From JAPUME01 sp964605715 (GTDB lineage: Bacteria > Acidobacteriota > Terriglobia > UBA7540 > JAPUME01): 64,000 bases of DNA. Both the position numbers and the translations under genes were made by a program. The stretch covers positions 4,578-68,577 of the forward strand of contig CAZSDV010000001.1 in the NCBI GenBank assembly GCA_964605715.1. The letters are read 5' to 3'. The notes beneath the pieces were generated by a model. That model was not told the origin of the DNA. It worked only from the letters and a program-made list of their open reading frames with translations, and made no database searches. Position 1 is the first letter of the stretch, and each line of letters begins with the position of its first letter. Shown piece by piece: positions 25,088 to 32,975 of the stretch.

Positions 25088-26107
25088 ATGAAACGATTTA
25101 GGATATGTGGTTCTCTTTTTTTGAGCTTGCTATTTTTTCCTGTACAGGATGGGTTTCGCGCTCAAGGTGTACCCCAGGAGAATCCTGAAGAGCCCTTTTT
25201 TCTTCGTGAGCAGGTAGGGTTGGTAATTGTGCCAGTTACAGCTAAGGATCGTGCTGGAAATCTGGTAGAAGACCTTACAAAAGACAACTTCCAGGTTTTT
25301 GAGGATGGGAAGAAGCGGGAAATTCGCCTTTTTTCCACCGCAACCAATCCCCTTTCGGCTGTAATTCTTCTTGATGGTGAAATGCCCCAAAAATATATGC
25401 AGTTAGTTGAAAAGACGCTAGCCTCTCTCAGTAATTCGTTCGACCCTAATGATGAGCAAGCTCTTTACCTGTTTGATCGTACCGTCCGCCGCTTACAGCC
25501 ATTTACCCAAGATCCGGAAATCTTGTTTCGAGCTACGTTAAAGAAGTTTCCTAAGGGCAGGCGTCCTGGCTTCATGGGGTCACCCTTGGCGGGTATTTCA
25601 GTTATCGGGGGACAGCCGATTGATCCTACCCAAGGAATAAAGCTTCCGGAGAAGCCACCGGGCAGGCGGCTTCACGATGCCATGTTTGTTGCGGCTCGTG
25701 ATCTTGAATCTCGGTCGCGGGGCCGACGCCGGATGGTGCTAATAATTTCTGACGGAAGATACGCTTCGGGTAATCGGTTGAAATACAAAGATGCTTTGGA
25801 CGCTCTAGTACGGGCCGACGTTTCTGTGTATGCGATCCATTTTAATAAGCGGTGGGTGTGGAAGCGGTTTGATTTGCTGTCACGTTATGTACGGGATACA
25901 GGAGGAGATATCTTCGCAGCCACCCGCCTGCGCACGCTTGATCCGCTTTACTCGCGGATTGCGGACCAGGTCCGCGGCCAGTATATCTTGGGGTTCTCAC
26001 CGGCCGCTTCCGATGGGGAACTACACACTATTCAGGTTCATGTTAATCGCCCACAAATAAAATTAAATGCACGAAGCAGTTACTTTTCCCCTGTTGTGAA
26101 ACCCTAG
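25088..26107 (+). CDS. Secreted VWFA-domain protein of the acidobacterial type
   Basis: This is a 339-aa protein with a signal peptide (MKRFRICGSLFLSLLFFPVQ, then DGFRAQ) and a family-typical N-terminal segment VPVTAKDRAGNLVEDLTKDNFQVFEDGKKREI, matching the VWFA-related domain found many times in Acidobacteriota genomes. The von Willebrand A-like fold spans about 95-300. The metal-site loop after AVILLDG reads GEMPQKY instead of DxSxS, so the classical MIDAS motif is lost. A second metal-like segment, MVLIISDGRYASG, is present. An earlier in-frame TTG at 25049 would bury the signal peptide, so ATG 25088 is preferred. Function is unknown; adhesion or protein-protein contact is a guess. Confidence 0.85.
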   Translation: MKRFRICGSLFLSLLFFPVQDGFRAQGVPQENPEEPFFLREQVGLVIVPVTAKDRAGNLVEDLTKDNFQVFEDGKKREIRLFSTATNPLSAVILLDGEMPQKYMQLVEKTLASLSNSFDPNDEQALYLFDRTVRRLQPFTQDPEILFRATLKKFPKGRRPGFMGSPLAGISVIGGQPIDPTQGIKLPEKPPGRRLHDAMFVAARDLESRSRGRRRMVLIISDGRYASGNRLKYKDALDALVRADVSVYAIHFNKRWVWKRFDLLSRYVRDTGGDIFAATRLRTLDPLYSRIADQVRGQYILGFSPAASDGELHTIQVHVNRPQIKLNARSSYFSPVVKP

Positions 26108-26173
26108 TGTTTCCTGAGCGCGCCGATGGGAAAACCAAAACAAAAATAGGAAATTATTTTTCGGTTTTTTTTC

Positions 26174-26202
26174 TTGACAAGGTTTGGCACAGTCACTATA
26201 CA
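26174..26202 (+). promoter_or_regulatory. Near-consensus sigma-70 promoter
   Basis: TTGACA (26174-26179) and TATACA (26197-26202) are separated by exactly 17 bp, the best promoter match I found in the window. Transcription would start near 26208-26210. It does not lead into a recognised gene: the next large gene (26446-28482) is on the other strand. It drives instead a unit of about 180 nt that ends at a strong terminator. Confidence 0.75.
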
Positions 26203-26209
26203 ATCCACT

Positions 26210-26257
26210 ATGTTGTTGTACGCTATGCATGAGTGTAGTGTGTTTTGGGAAATTTAA
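26210..26257 (+). CDS. Possible 15-aa leader peptide, leaderless start
   Basis: An ATG at 26210, at or within 1-2 nt of the predicted transcription start, opens a 15-codon frame reading MLLYAMHECSVFWEI. Its TAA stop (26255-26257) overlaps the next ribosome-binding site (26256-26263), an arrangement typical of translational coupling. No similarity is known to me. It may be incidental to a small RNA. Confidence 0.3.
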   Translation: MLLYAMHECSVFWEI

Positions 26258-26269
26258 GAGGAGAGTTAA

Positions 26270-26320
26270 ACAGCAACGAAGAAACGCGCAGCCAAGAACA
26301 GCACGAGCAAGAAACAATAA
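26270..26320 (+). CDS. Possible lysine/arginine-rich micropeptide without a standard start
   Basis: A strong AAGAGGAG site at 26256-26263 is ideally spaced for a start at 26270. The frame from there reads T then ATKKRAAKNSTSKKQ and stops at TAA 26318-26320. The composition resembles short histone-like basic peptides. However, the codon at 26270 is ACA, an in-frame TAA lies just upstream (26267-26269), and no ATG, GTG or TTG is available. So the start is mutated, mis-sequenced, or the frame is not translated. Confidence 0.35.
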   Translation, partial: TATKKRAAKNSTSKKQ

Positions 26321-26348
26321 TAAGTTAGTCTGAATACGCAAAAATGAA

Positions 26349-26389
26349 AACCCAAGAGGATAGACAGCAGGCTTCCTCTTGGGTTTTTT
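26349..26389 (+). terminator. Strong intrinsic terminator
   Basis: A 12-bp perfect stem, AACCCAAGAGGA (26349-26360) with TCCTCTTGGGTT (26374-26385), has a 13-nt loop and is followed by an uninterrupted T run to 26389. A-rich sequence precedes it, so it might also work on the opposite strand for weak termination. It ends the short unit that starts near 26209. Confidence 0.85.
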
Positions 26390-26445
26390 CTAGCGCTCCC
26401 TTTTGCCTCCTCTAGTCTTTACTTGGAAGAGTGATCTAAGGAACA

Positions 26446-28482
26446 TTACCCTTTGGCCTTACTAAGGGGGATACTTACCAGAACCCATGTAATGGCGCTG
26501 AGCGCCACTAAAGAAAGCCATCCACCTAAGTGTTGACTCACGAAATCGAATTCTCCAACACCGAAAAGGAATCCTGTCAACGACTTCGGTTCGCTTTTCA
26601 TGGCTAATACCATGGCAGCCAAAAAGACCCCCATTAACGCTTCCCCTGCGATCAACCCCGAAGCTAGGAGCGTACCCTTGTTTTCTACCTGTGAGGCTTT
26701 CGCCCCTTGCTGATGTTTCCTTTGAGCCAACAAGCTAGTAATTGCTTTAAGGATTCCACCCAAAAAAATTGCTGCAGTTGTCTCAAATGGTAAATACATT
26801 CCAACGGCGATTAACATGGGTGAGGGGGATTGAATTAGGATCAGGGCTATAGATAAAAACATTCCGAAGAAAATTAAACCCCAAGGCATATCCCCACCCA
26901 CGATTCCTTGAGATAGCTGTGCCATCAATCCTGCTTGGGGGGCAGGAAGCTCCTTGTCTCCAATACCAATACCCCCACTAGCAAGATTTGCCTTGTGTAA
27001 AAGCATTATCGGAACTACGAGAACAAAGGAAATCACAATAGTAGATATAATTTCGGCCACTTCCATCTTCCAGGGGGTTCCCCCTAAAAGATGACCCACC
27101 TTTAAGTCCTGTATCATGTCTCCGGCAACAGCGCAGGAACAACATACGACCGATGCTACCCCAAGAACAGCGATCACGCCGGTTGCCCCTGTAACTCCCA
27201 TACTCACCATTAGTAAGGCAGCAATTACAAGGGTTGTGATTGTTAAGCCCGAGACCGGCTGATTTGAGGAACCGATTAATCCCACCAAGTAGCCTCCTAC
27301 CGTGGATAGGAGAAATCCCATGACCATCATTACTGAGGCGGCCAGCACGGCACCTTTAACACTGCCGCTAAACTGGTAGTAGAGAATTGACATGGGAATG
27401 GTGAGGCCCAAGGTGACAAATGAGATAATTTTCAAGTTTAAGTCTTTTTCTAGGCGGTTAATCGTGGCCACCGTGCTGGCCTTACGGAAGGCACCCTGGA
27501 TGGCTGACCGGATCGAACCACGTAGTCCCCAAAGAGTGTTTACTGCTCCCACCAACATGGCACCCACAGCTATGGGGCGAATTTGGTTGTACCAGATCGA
27601 GTAGATGATATCCCCGTCTGTTGCCACCCCACCCTGATGGGATAGCTGCTCACTGATTTGAGGATTCAAGAAAAGGGCGAGAGGAATGAACACTAACCAA
27701 GCCAGCACACCTCCAGAAAAGGCAATCGATGAGAGTCTTGGCCCGACAATATATCCCACTGCGATAAGAGCTGGTGAGATGGCGGGAGTGGAAAAAGCAA
27801 GCGCGCCGGAATGTGAGATGGTCCCCAAAGGGCTGCGGTCGCTCGCGAAGTGGCGAATTACTGACTGAGGAAATTGGACCACAACCTCCACGCTTTCCCG
27901 GAACAACCTTAACCCAGCGGAGTGTTTAGTAATCTGAAGTAGCATGCCCAGCCCCATTGCTCCGAAGACATATTTAGCACCTGTTTCACCTCTCTGTCCT
28001 GCTTTTACAATTTCCGAGCAGGCTCTGCTTTCAGGGAAAGGAAGTTTTGCATCCACAACAAGCGTCCGACGTAGCAAGATGATAAACATCACGCCAAGCC
28101 CGCCCCCGATCAACAAGATGAGCGACGATTCCCAATAATGGAAATTTTCCCATAATGGCCGACCTTCGACTTCCGCCATGACAAAGGCAGGCAGCGTGAA
28201 GATCGCTCCTGCCACCAGAGCTTCGCCCACGGAAGCTGTAGTTCGGGCGATATTCTGTTCCAAAGTTGTCCCTCGGAAAAAGGGGAGCCGAAAGGCGGCC
28301 ATGGCAATGACAGCCGCTGGAAATGTGGCGGCCACGGTCATCCCGGCTTTGAGTCCTAGGTAGGCATTGGCTGAGCCCAATACCATTGCCATGATTAGCC
28401 CCAGAAACAAGGCCTTCAATGTTAGCTCCCGCATTGAGGTTTCAGCAGGCACGTAGGGTTTATCGGGAAGATTTGAATCCAT
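26446..28482 (-). CDS. OPT-family oligopeptide transporter
   Basis: This is a 678-aa multi-spanning membrane protein (about 15-16 hydrophobic segments) of the OPT/YSL family, proton-coupled importers of small peptides or metal chelates. Recognisable features are the N-terminal LTLKALFLGLIMAMVLGSANAYLGLKAG segment at about residue 20-50, the TTASVGEALVAGAIFTLPAF loop and the late SPSPMLIAVGMYLPFETTAA motif. It starts at ATG 28482 with a weak GAGG site. It lies downstream of a TPR gene on the same strand, with 174 bp between them. The substrate is not predictable. Confidence 0.88.
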   Translation of the reverse strand: MDSNLPDKPYVPAETSMRELTLKALFLGLIMAMVLGSANAYLGLKAGMTVAATFPAAVIAMAAFRLPFFRGTTLEQNIARTTASVGEALVAGAIFTLPAFVMAEVEGRPLWENFHYWESSLILLIGGGLGVMFIILLRRTLVVDAKLPFPESRACSEIVKAGQRGETGAKYVFGAMGLGMLLQITKHSAGLRLFRESVEVVVQFPQSVIRHFASDRSPLGTISHSGALAFSTPAISPALIAVGYIVGPRLSSIAFSGGVLAWLVFIPLALFLNPQISEQLSHQGGVATDGDIIYSIWYNQIRPIAVGAMLVGAVNTLWGLRGSIRSAIQGAFRKASTVATINRLEKDLNLKIISFVTLGLTIPMSILYYQFSGSVKGAVLAASVMMVMGFLLSTVGGYLVGLIGSSNQPVSGLTITTLVIAALLMVSMGVTGATGVIAVLGVASVVCCSCAVAGDMIQDLKVGHLLGGTPWKMEVAEIISTIVISFVLVVPIMLLHKANLASGGIGIGDKELPAPQAGLMAQLSQGIVGGDMPWGLIFFGMFLSIALILIQSPSPMLIAVGMYLPFETTAAIFLGGILKAITSLLAQRKHQQGAKASQVENKGTLLASGLIAGEALMGVFLAAMVLAMKSEPKSLTGFLFGVGEFDFVSQHLGGWLSLVALSAITWVLVSIPLSKAKG

Positions 28483-28656
28483 CAGTTCTTGCCTCGCGAT
28501 GATTAAGTATTAACTGATTGTGGACAGGCTTTTTCACCTCACAATGAGGGAAAGTATAGTTATAGACTCAGGATTTCCGGAGAACTTTTTTGGATTTCTC
28601 GAATGGAGCAAGCTGGAAAGGCGGAACATTCCACAGCCGGAATGCGCCTGCTTTCC

Positions 28657-29520
28657 CTAAAGCCCCAAGGCTTTTCGGGTTTTCTTGAGTTGCTCTACTC
28701 GATCAGTAGCCACTTGATCGATAACTGTGCCTGGAGCAAGCTGGGAGGCCTTCTCGTAGGCCCCAATGGCTTTTTCGTAGTCAATCTCCCTCGGGCCAGT
28801 AAAGTGGGTGTAAGCTTCTCCCAGACGGAAAAAGTCTTGTGGGAAGGGAGAGCTCGTTAAGCTGATGGCAAGCTCGAACGACTTTTGTGACTCCTTTGGC
28901 ATACGTCTGTGGAGATACACTAAGCCCAGAGCTGAGTGACACAGTTGCCGGAACTCGTTTTTAATTTCCTCAAACACTTCTGGCGTACTTTCGGCAGGTT
29001 GAGGAAGATCATCTATCATTTTCAGGCCATGCTTAGCATATCGAGCTGAACGGCTCAATTTTTGGGCTTGCTCCAATCCGCTCCCTTCGAGCCTTTTTGG
29101 AAGCGTGTGTGCCACTATGGATAGGGCAGTTACATTATCTGGGTCCAGAACTAGACATTTCTCTCCGTATTCCACAACCTTGCCATAGTTGTTTTTGTCT
29201 CGATAGGCCTGCGCTAGTGCCGAATACATTAAGTGAATGAGCTGACTTTCTGGCCACTCCAGAAGAAACTGCTCTCCTAATCTAATTCTCAAGTCAGAGT
29301 CCGGTTCGCCAAAAGCAGCCCGAAAATCCTCCTGTTGCTCGGGAGACGCCACTGCCGTGGGCAGCCCCTGTGTTTCCTCAGGTTCTTGAGAGGGAGAAGC
29401 TGAATCCGCTGTAGATCCTTTTTGCGGTTCCGATTGCTTTGTCTGTTCCTGGGCAGCCCAGGTGATTATACTGACCGTAGCTACGGTCAAAGATAAGATA
29501 GTGATCCTGCCTAATCCCAC
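28657..29520 (-). CDS. Exported TPR-repeat protein
   Basis: This is a 287-aa protein with an N-terminal signal-like segment (MGLGRITILSLTVATVSIIT, then WAAQEQ), a low-complexity Ser/Glu/Pro-rich linker (about 25-62) and several tetratricopeptide repeats (about 95-285; for example KVVEYGEKCLVLDPDNVTAL and KAIGAYEKASQLAPG). TPRs mediate protein contacts, and no enzymatic motif is present. The start is GTG at 29520, chosen for the GGAGG ribosome-binding site 8 bp upstream. It is divergent from thiI. The function is unknown; a periplasmic scaffold is plausible. Confidence 0.8.
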   Translation of the reverse strand: MGLGRITILSLTVATVSIITWAAQEQTKQSEPQKGSTADSASPSQEPEETQGLPTAVASPEQQEDFRAAFGEPDSDLRIRLGEQFLLEWPESQLIHLMYSALAQAYRDKNNYGKVVEYGEKCLVLDPDNVTALSIVAHTLPKRLEGSGLEQAQKLSRSARYAKHGLKMIDDLPQPAESTPEVFEEIKNEFRQLCHSALGLVYLHRRMPKESQKSFELAISLTSSPFPQDFFRLGEAYTHFTGPREIDYEKAIGAYEKASQLAPGTVIDQVATDRVEQLKKTRKALGL

Positions 29521-29590
29521 GCTATCCTCCTAACCCTTTTTTCTCCTCGAAACACTAATACGAAATAGCTTGCCTGTCAAACTTTCTCTC

Positions 29591-29615
29591 CTCAAGAAAA
29601 TAAAGTTTTCTTAAG
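29591..29615. other. AT-rich hairpin in the divergent region before thiI
   Basis: CTCAAGAAAA (29591-29600) and TTTTCTTAAG (29606-29615) form a 10-bp stem with one mismatch around a 5-nt loop. It lies between divergent promoters, so it could be an operator-like palindrome or part of the leader. No T-tract follows that would make it a terminator. Confidence 0.25.
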
Positions 29616-29782
29616 GGAAGGTTCTCTCTGGGAAGTGTAAATCTAGTTAGTGAACTTAGGATGCGCTAGGGCTTTAGGTTACGGCAGAAAATTTATTTCT
29701 TTGGGTGAAAGATTTTGGGCCTCATGTTGCCAATGAATTGCGACTCTTGCGGGGAATGCGTAAAACCTATACCCTTAGATTC

Positions 29783-31102
29783 ATGCGACCAGAGGTCACA
29801 GGGTCGGAGTTTGTTGTGCATTACCACGAGCTCTGGCTGAAGGGGAAAAATCGGAACTTCTTCCGCACGCGTCTAGTGGACAATGTGCGCCGGGCCTTGG
29901 GAGACATGGAAGTCCTTAAGATCCGGTCCGTTGCTCAACGCCTAGTGCTGAGCTTAGGAGAGGGTACTGACCTGGGACAGGTAGCTGAACGGCTGCGTCG
30001 CGTAATGGGTATTGCTTACTTTGCCTCGGTTCACCGTAGCTCAACCAAGGTTGAATTAATCCGGCGCCAAGCTTGGGAGGTGCTAGCTAGGAAAAAATTT
30101 TCGAGTTTCGCAGTGCGTGCCAAAACTGCAGGATCTAAATTTCCGATGAAGTCCATGGAGTTAGAACGTGATCTAGGAGCGGTAATTCTCAACCATCTTA
30201 GCCGAGAGGGGCGGGGGGAAGTTAAGGTTAACCTCTCCAGTCCGGAAATCACCTGCCGAGTGGAGATAATCCCTGGAGGAGCCTTGATTTATACTGAGCG
30301 CATCGAAGGATGTGGCGGTTTGCCGGCAGCTACCGGAGGGCGGCTTCTCTGTCTCCTTTCGGGTGGATTTGATTCTGCCGTCGCTGCCTACAAGATGATG
30401 CGGCGTGGGGTTCATTTGAGCTTTGTCCATTTCTATGGGGTGCCCTCCCGGCCAGGAGAGTCCTCGGTGCCTGTAGCAACTGATATCGTTAGCCAGCTTA
30501 CTCATTACCAGTACAGCTCAAAGCTACTGCTCATTCCATTCGAAGCCATTCAGCGTGAGATAATGACCAACGCTCCCGAAAAATTTCGCATCTTGCTCTA
30601 TCGAAGAATGATGTTCCGCATCGCACAGGAAGCTTTACGTAGTGAACGCGCCCTGGGATTAGTTACTGGCGACAGCGTCGGCCAAGTGGCCTCCCAGACA
30701 ATCCAAAATCTGGCTGCTGTTGATTCGGCAGTCAAATGCACAATTTATCGGCCTCTTTCCGGAGATGACAAGCTAGATATTTTGGAGACGGCTCGTCGAA
30801 TCGGGACCTACCAGATCTCCTGTGAACCTTTTCACGACTGTTGCCCTCGCTATATGCCGCGTGCTCCTGCCCTTCATGCAACCACAGAAGAGCTAGACTA
30901 TGGGGAAAGGGCCCTAGATATTATTGGGCTTGTCCAGAGTGGCTTGAGCGTGGCTGAAGGAATTGCTCTGAAATTCGACTGTGGGCAAGTGGAAAAGAAA
31001 CCTTTTTTTCCGCGTATTCCTATTGAGTGTGAAGTGCAATCTAATCAAGCGAAGTATACTTTTAAGCCTAACCTTAAAGAGAAGCGTAGCGCTAGCCCTT
31101 AA
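29783..31102 (+). CDS. thiI: tRNA 4-thiouridine synthase ThiI (no rhodanese domain)
   Basis: This is an ATP-dependent enzyme that thiolates U8 of tRNA, using sulfur delivered by a cysteine desulfurase such as the IscS in this window. The protein is about 439 aa. The N-terminal ferredoxin-like/THUMP region (FVVHYHELWLKGKNRNFF onwards, about 8-170) is followed by a PP-loop ATPase with SGGFDSAV at 193-200. The E. coli enzyme has an extra C-terminal rhodanese domain; here the protein ends soon after the DCCPRYMPRAPALHA segment, as in many other bacteria. A GTG at 29705 in the same frame would add 26 residues; ATG 29783 fits family N-termini better, although neither start has a clear ribosome-binding site. 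Confidence 0.88.
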   Translation: MRPEVTGSEFVVHYHELWLKGKNRNFFRTRLVDNVRRALGDMEVLKIRSVAQRLVLSLGEGTDLGQVAERLRRVMGIAYFASVHRSSTKVELIRRQAWEVLARKKFSSFAVRAKTAGSKFPMKSMELERDLGAVILNHLSREGRGEVKVNLSSPEITCRVEIIPGGALIYTERIEGCGGLPAATGGRLLCLLSGGFDSAVAAYKMMRRGVHLSFVHFYGVPSRPGESSVPVATDIVSQLTHYQYSSKLLLIPFEAIQREIMTNAPEKFRILLYRRMMFRIAQEALRSERALGLVTGDSVGQVASQTIQNLAAVDSAVKCTIYRPLSGDDKLDILETARRIGTYQISCEPFHDCCPRYMPRAPALHATTEELDYGERALDIIGLVQSGLSVAEGIALKFDCGQVEKKPFFPRIPIECEVQSNQAKYTFKPNLKEKRSASP

Positions 31103-31215
31103 TCTTGTAAAAGCAGTTCGAAACCCAAAGGAGAAATCTCAAACTTTACGTGAATCTATCAAACTTAAATACACCTTGTTCTGGCTTTCTTGTATCTTTT
31201 TTTAAAAAAAATAGA

Positions 31216-32901
31216 ATGCTCAATTTGTTTCCCACCTTACTGTGTTTTTTGTTCTCTGTTGGTCTAGCAGCTCAAGCTGAAGACGATATTGTATTGAAGG
31301 CCATGAACCAGGAGATTTCTCGTTCGATGAAGGGATTTGCAAAGCGAGCTAAACCCAGCCCTTACTTCATAGGTTACCAGATCACTGACTCTCGAAGTGG
31401 AGTCATTCAAGCGGTTAATGGCGCGGTTCAGAGCAGCACGGAAACCCGCGGCCGGTTGCTCAATGCCACCGTGCGAGTTGGGGATTATCAGCTGGACAAC
31501 ACTCATGGGATACGCGGTGAACCTGGTGCCATGTCACTGTTTCGCCGCGGTGGCTTCATTCCATTAAGCATCGATGACGATCTTGACTCCCTCCGTGCCT
31601 CCCTTTGGGGAGAAACGGACCGCCAGTACAGAATTGCAGTCGAGGACTTGGAAAAAATCCGTGCCAGCCAAGAGATCAAGGTGGAAGAAGAAAGTATAGT
31701 TGGCGACTTCACGCGTGAGGAGTTGCAGGTTAGTCTTAGTTCACCTCCTCCTTATTCGATGGATAGAGGTCTGTGGGAGGAACGACTAAAAGATTTCTCG
31801 CGCATATTTCTTGAGTATCAACAGATTCTCACCTCGCAAGTGGATCTGACGGTCATAACCACAACAAAGTATGTTGTGAATTCGGAAGGGACACAGCTGC
31901 GCTTTGGGGAGACGCGGCTACGGTTGGCGCTGTCGGCTTCAACTCGAGCAGATGATGGCATGAATTTATTTCGCTACGCTGCCTTTCACGCTACCAATTG
32001 GAGCCAGATGCCGGCTGACGAAGAGATCCGTAAAGAGGTTCGGAGATTGGCCTGGGAGTTGACTAAATTGAGAGTTGCACCCGTGAGTGAAGCCTATTCG
32101 GGGCCAGCTATTCTTTCCGGCCGTGCGGCTGGAGTTTTTTTCCATGAAGTCCTAGGGCATCGCGTGGAGGGGCATCGCCAGCGCGATGAGTTTGAGGGCC
32201 AAACCTTTACACAAAAGCTGGGAAAGAAAATCCTACCGAGTTTTATCTCTATCCTTGATGATCCAACCCGACCAAGTTTTGAGGGTAAGCCACTGATGGG
32301 CCATTTTTTTTATGATGATCAGGGGGTCCCATCCCAATCTGTAAGTATCGTAGAGGGTGGCGTACTTAGGAACTTTCTCCTTTCGCGCCGGCCGATTGAG
32401 GGCTTCTCTAGGTCAAACGGCCACGGCCGACGGCAACCAGGTGGTGTCGTTACTGCCCGGCAAGGAAACCTGATTGTTAAGGCTTCCAAGCAGATGCAAT
32501 ATAAGGAGCTTCGCAGAAGGTTGCTTTCGATGGTGAGGAGACAGGAGAAGGAATACGGGCTTCTATTCGAAGATATCGCGGGAGGTTTTACAGAGACGAT
32601 GCGTTTTGGTCCCCAAACTTTCCAGGTTCTTCCGCTGATGGTCTACCGTGTTTTTGCTGATGGTCGCCCGGATCAATTAGTCCGAGGTTTAGGAATTGTC
32701 GGTACGCCGCTGACGGTACTAGGAAAGATTGTGGGGGCATCAGACCAAGGTAAGATCTTTAATGGTGTCTGTGTAGCTGAGTCGGGAGCGGTGTCGGTTT
32801 CAGCAACCTCTCCCGCTCTTTTGATTTCCGAAATTGAAGTGCAGAAACAACCAAAGGGTTTTGACCGGCCTCCTATGCTTCCTCCTCCGTTAATCCAATG
32901 A
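31216..32901 (+). CDS. Exported TldD-like metalloprotease
   Basis: This is a 561-aa protein of the TldD/PmbA (U62) family. An N-terminal signal peptide (MLNLFPTLLCFLFSVGLAAQ, then AEDD) is unusual, because the known TldD/TldE proteases are cytoplasmic. The metal-binding HEVLGH motif (H310, E311, H315) is intact, and a cysteine in the expected C-terminal ligand position is C519 in GVCVAESG. The start at 31216 is chosen because it gives the signal peptide; the frame is open to 31150. It lies 113 bp after thiI and is followed by a paralogue. Targets are unknown; known TldD/E pairs trim modified peptides and degrade unfolded ones. Confidence 0.85.
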   Translation: MLNLFPTLLCFLFSVGLAAQAEDDIVLKAMNQEISRSMKGFAKRAKPSPYFIGYQITDSRSGVIQAVNGAVQSSTETRGRLLNATVRVGDYQLDNTHGIRGEPGAMSLFRRGGFIPLSIDDDLDSLRASLWGETDRQYRIAVEDLEKIRASQEIKVEEESIVGDFTREELQVSLSSPPPYSMDRGLWEERLKDFSRIFLEYQQILTSQVDLTVITTTKYVVNSEGTQLRFGETRLRLALSASTRADDGMNLFRYAAFHATNWSQMPADEEIRKEVRRLAWELTKLRVAPVSEAYSGPAILSGRAAGVFFHEVLGHRVEGHRQRDEFEGQTFTQKLGKKILPSFISILDDPTRPSFEGKPLMGHFFYDDQGVPSQSVSIVEGGVLRNFLLSRRPIEGFSRSNGHGRRQPGGVVTARQGNLIVKASKQMQYKELRRRLLSMVRRQEKEYGLLFEDIAGGFTETMRFGPQTFQVLPLMVYRVFADGRPDQLVRGLGIVGTPLTVLGKIVGASDQGKIFNGVCVAESGAVSVSATSPALLISEIEVQKQPKGFDRPPMLPPPLIQ

Positions 32902-32975
32902 GCGATGTATTGTTGTTGCTCTAGTAGGAGAGGACATATGGGTGGAAGGTTGTCCTAAATAGGAGATTTTAGCGA

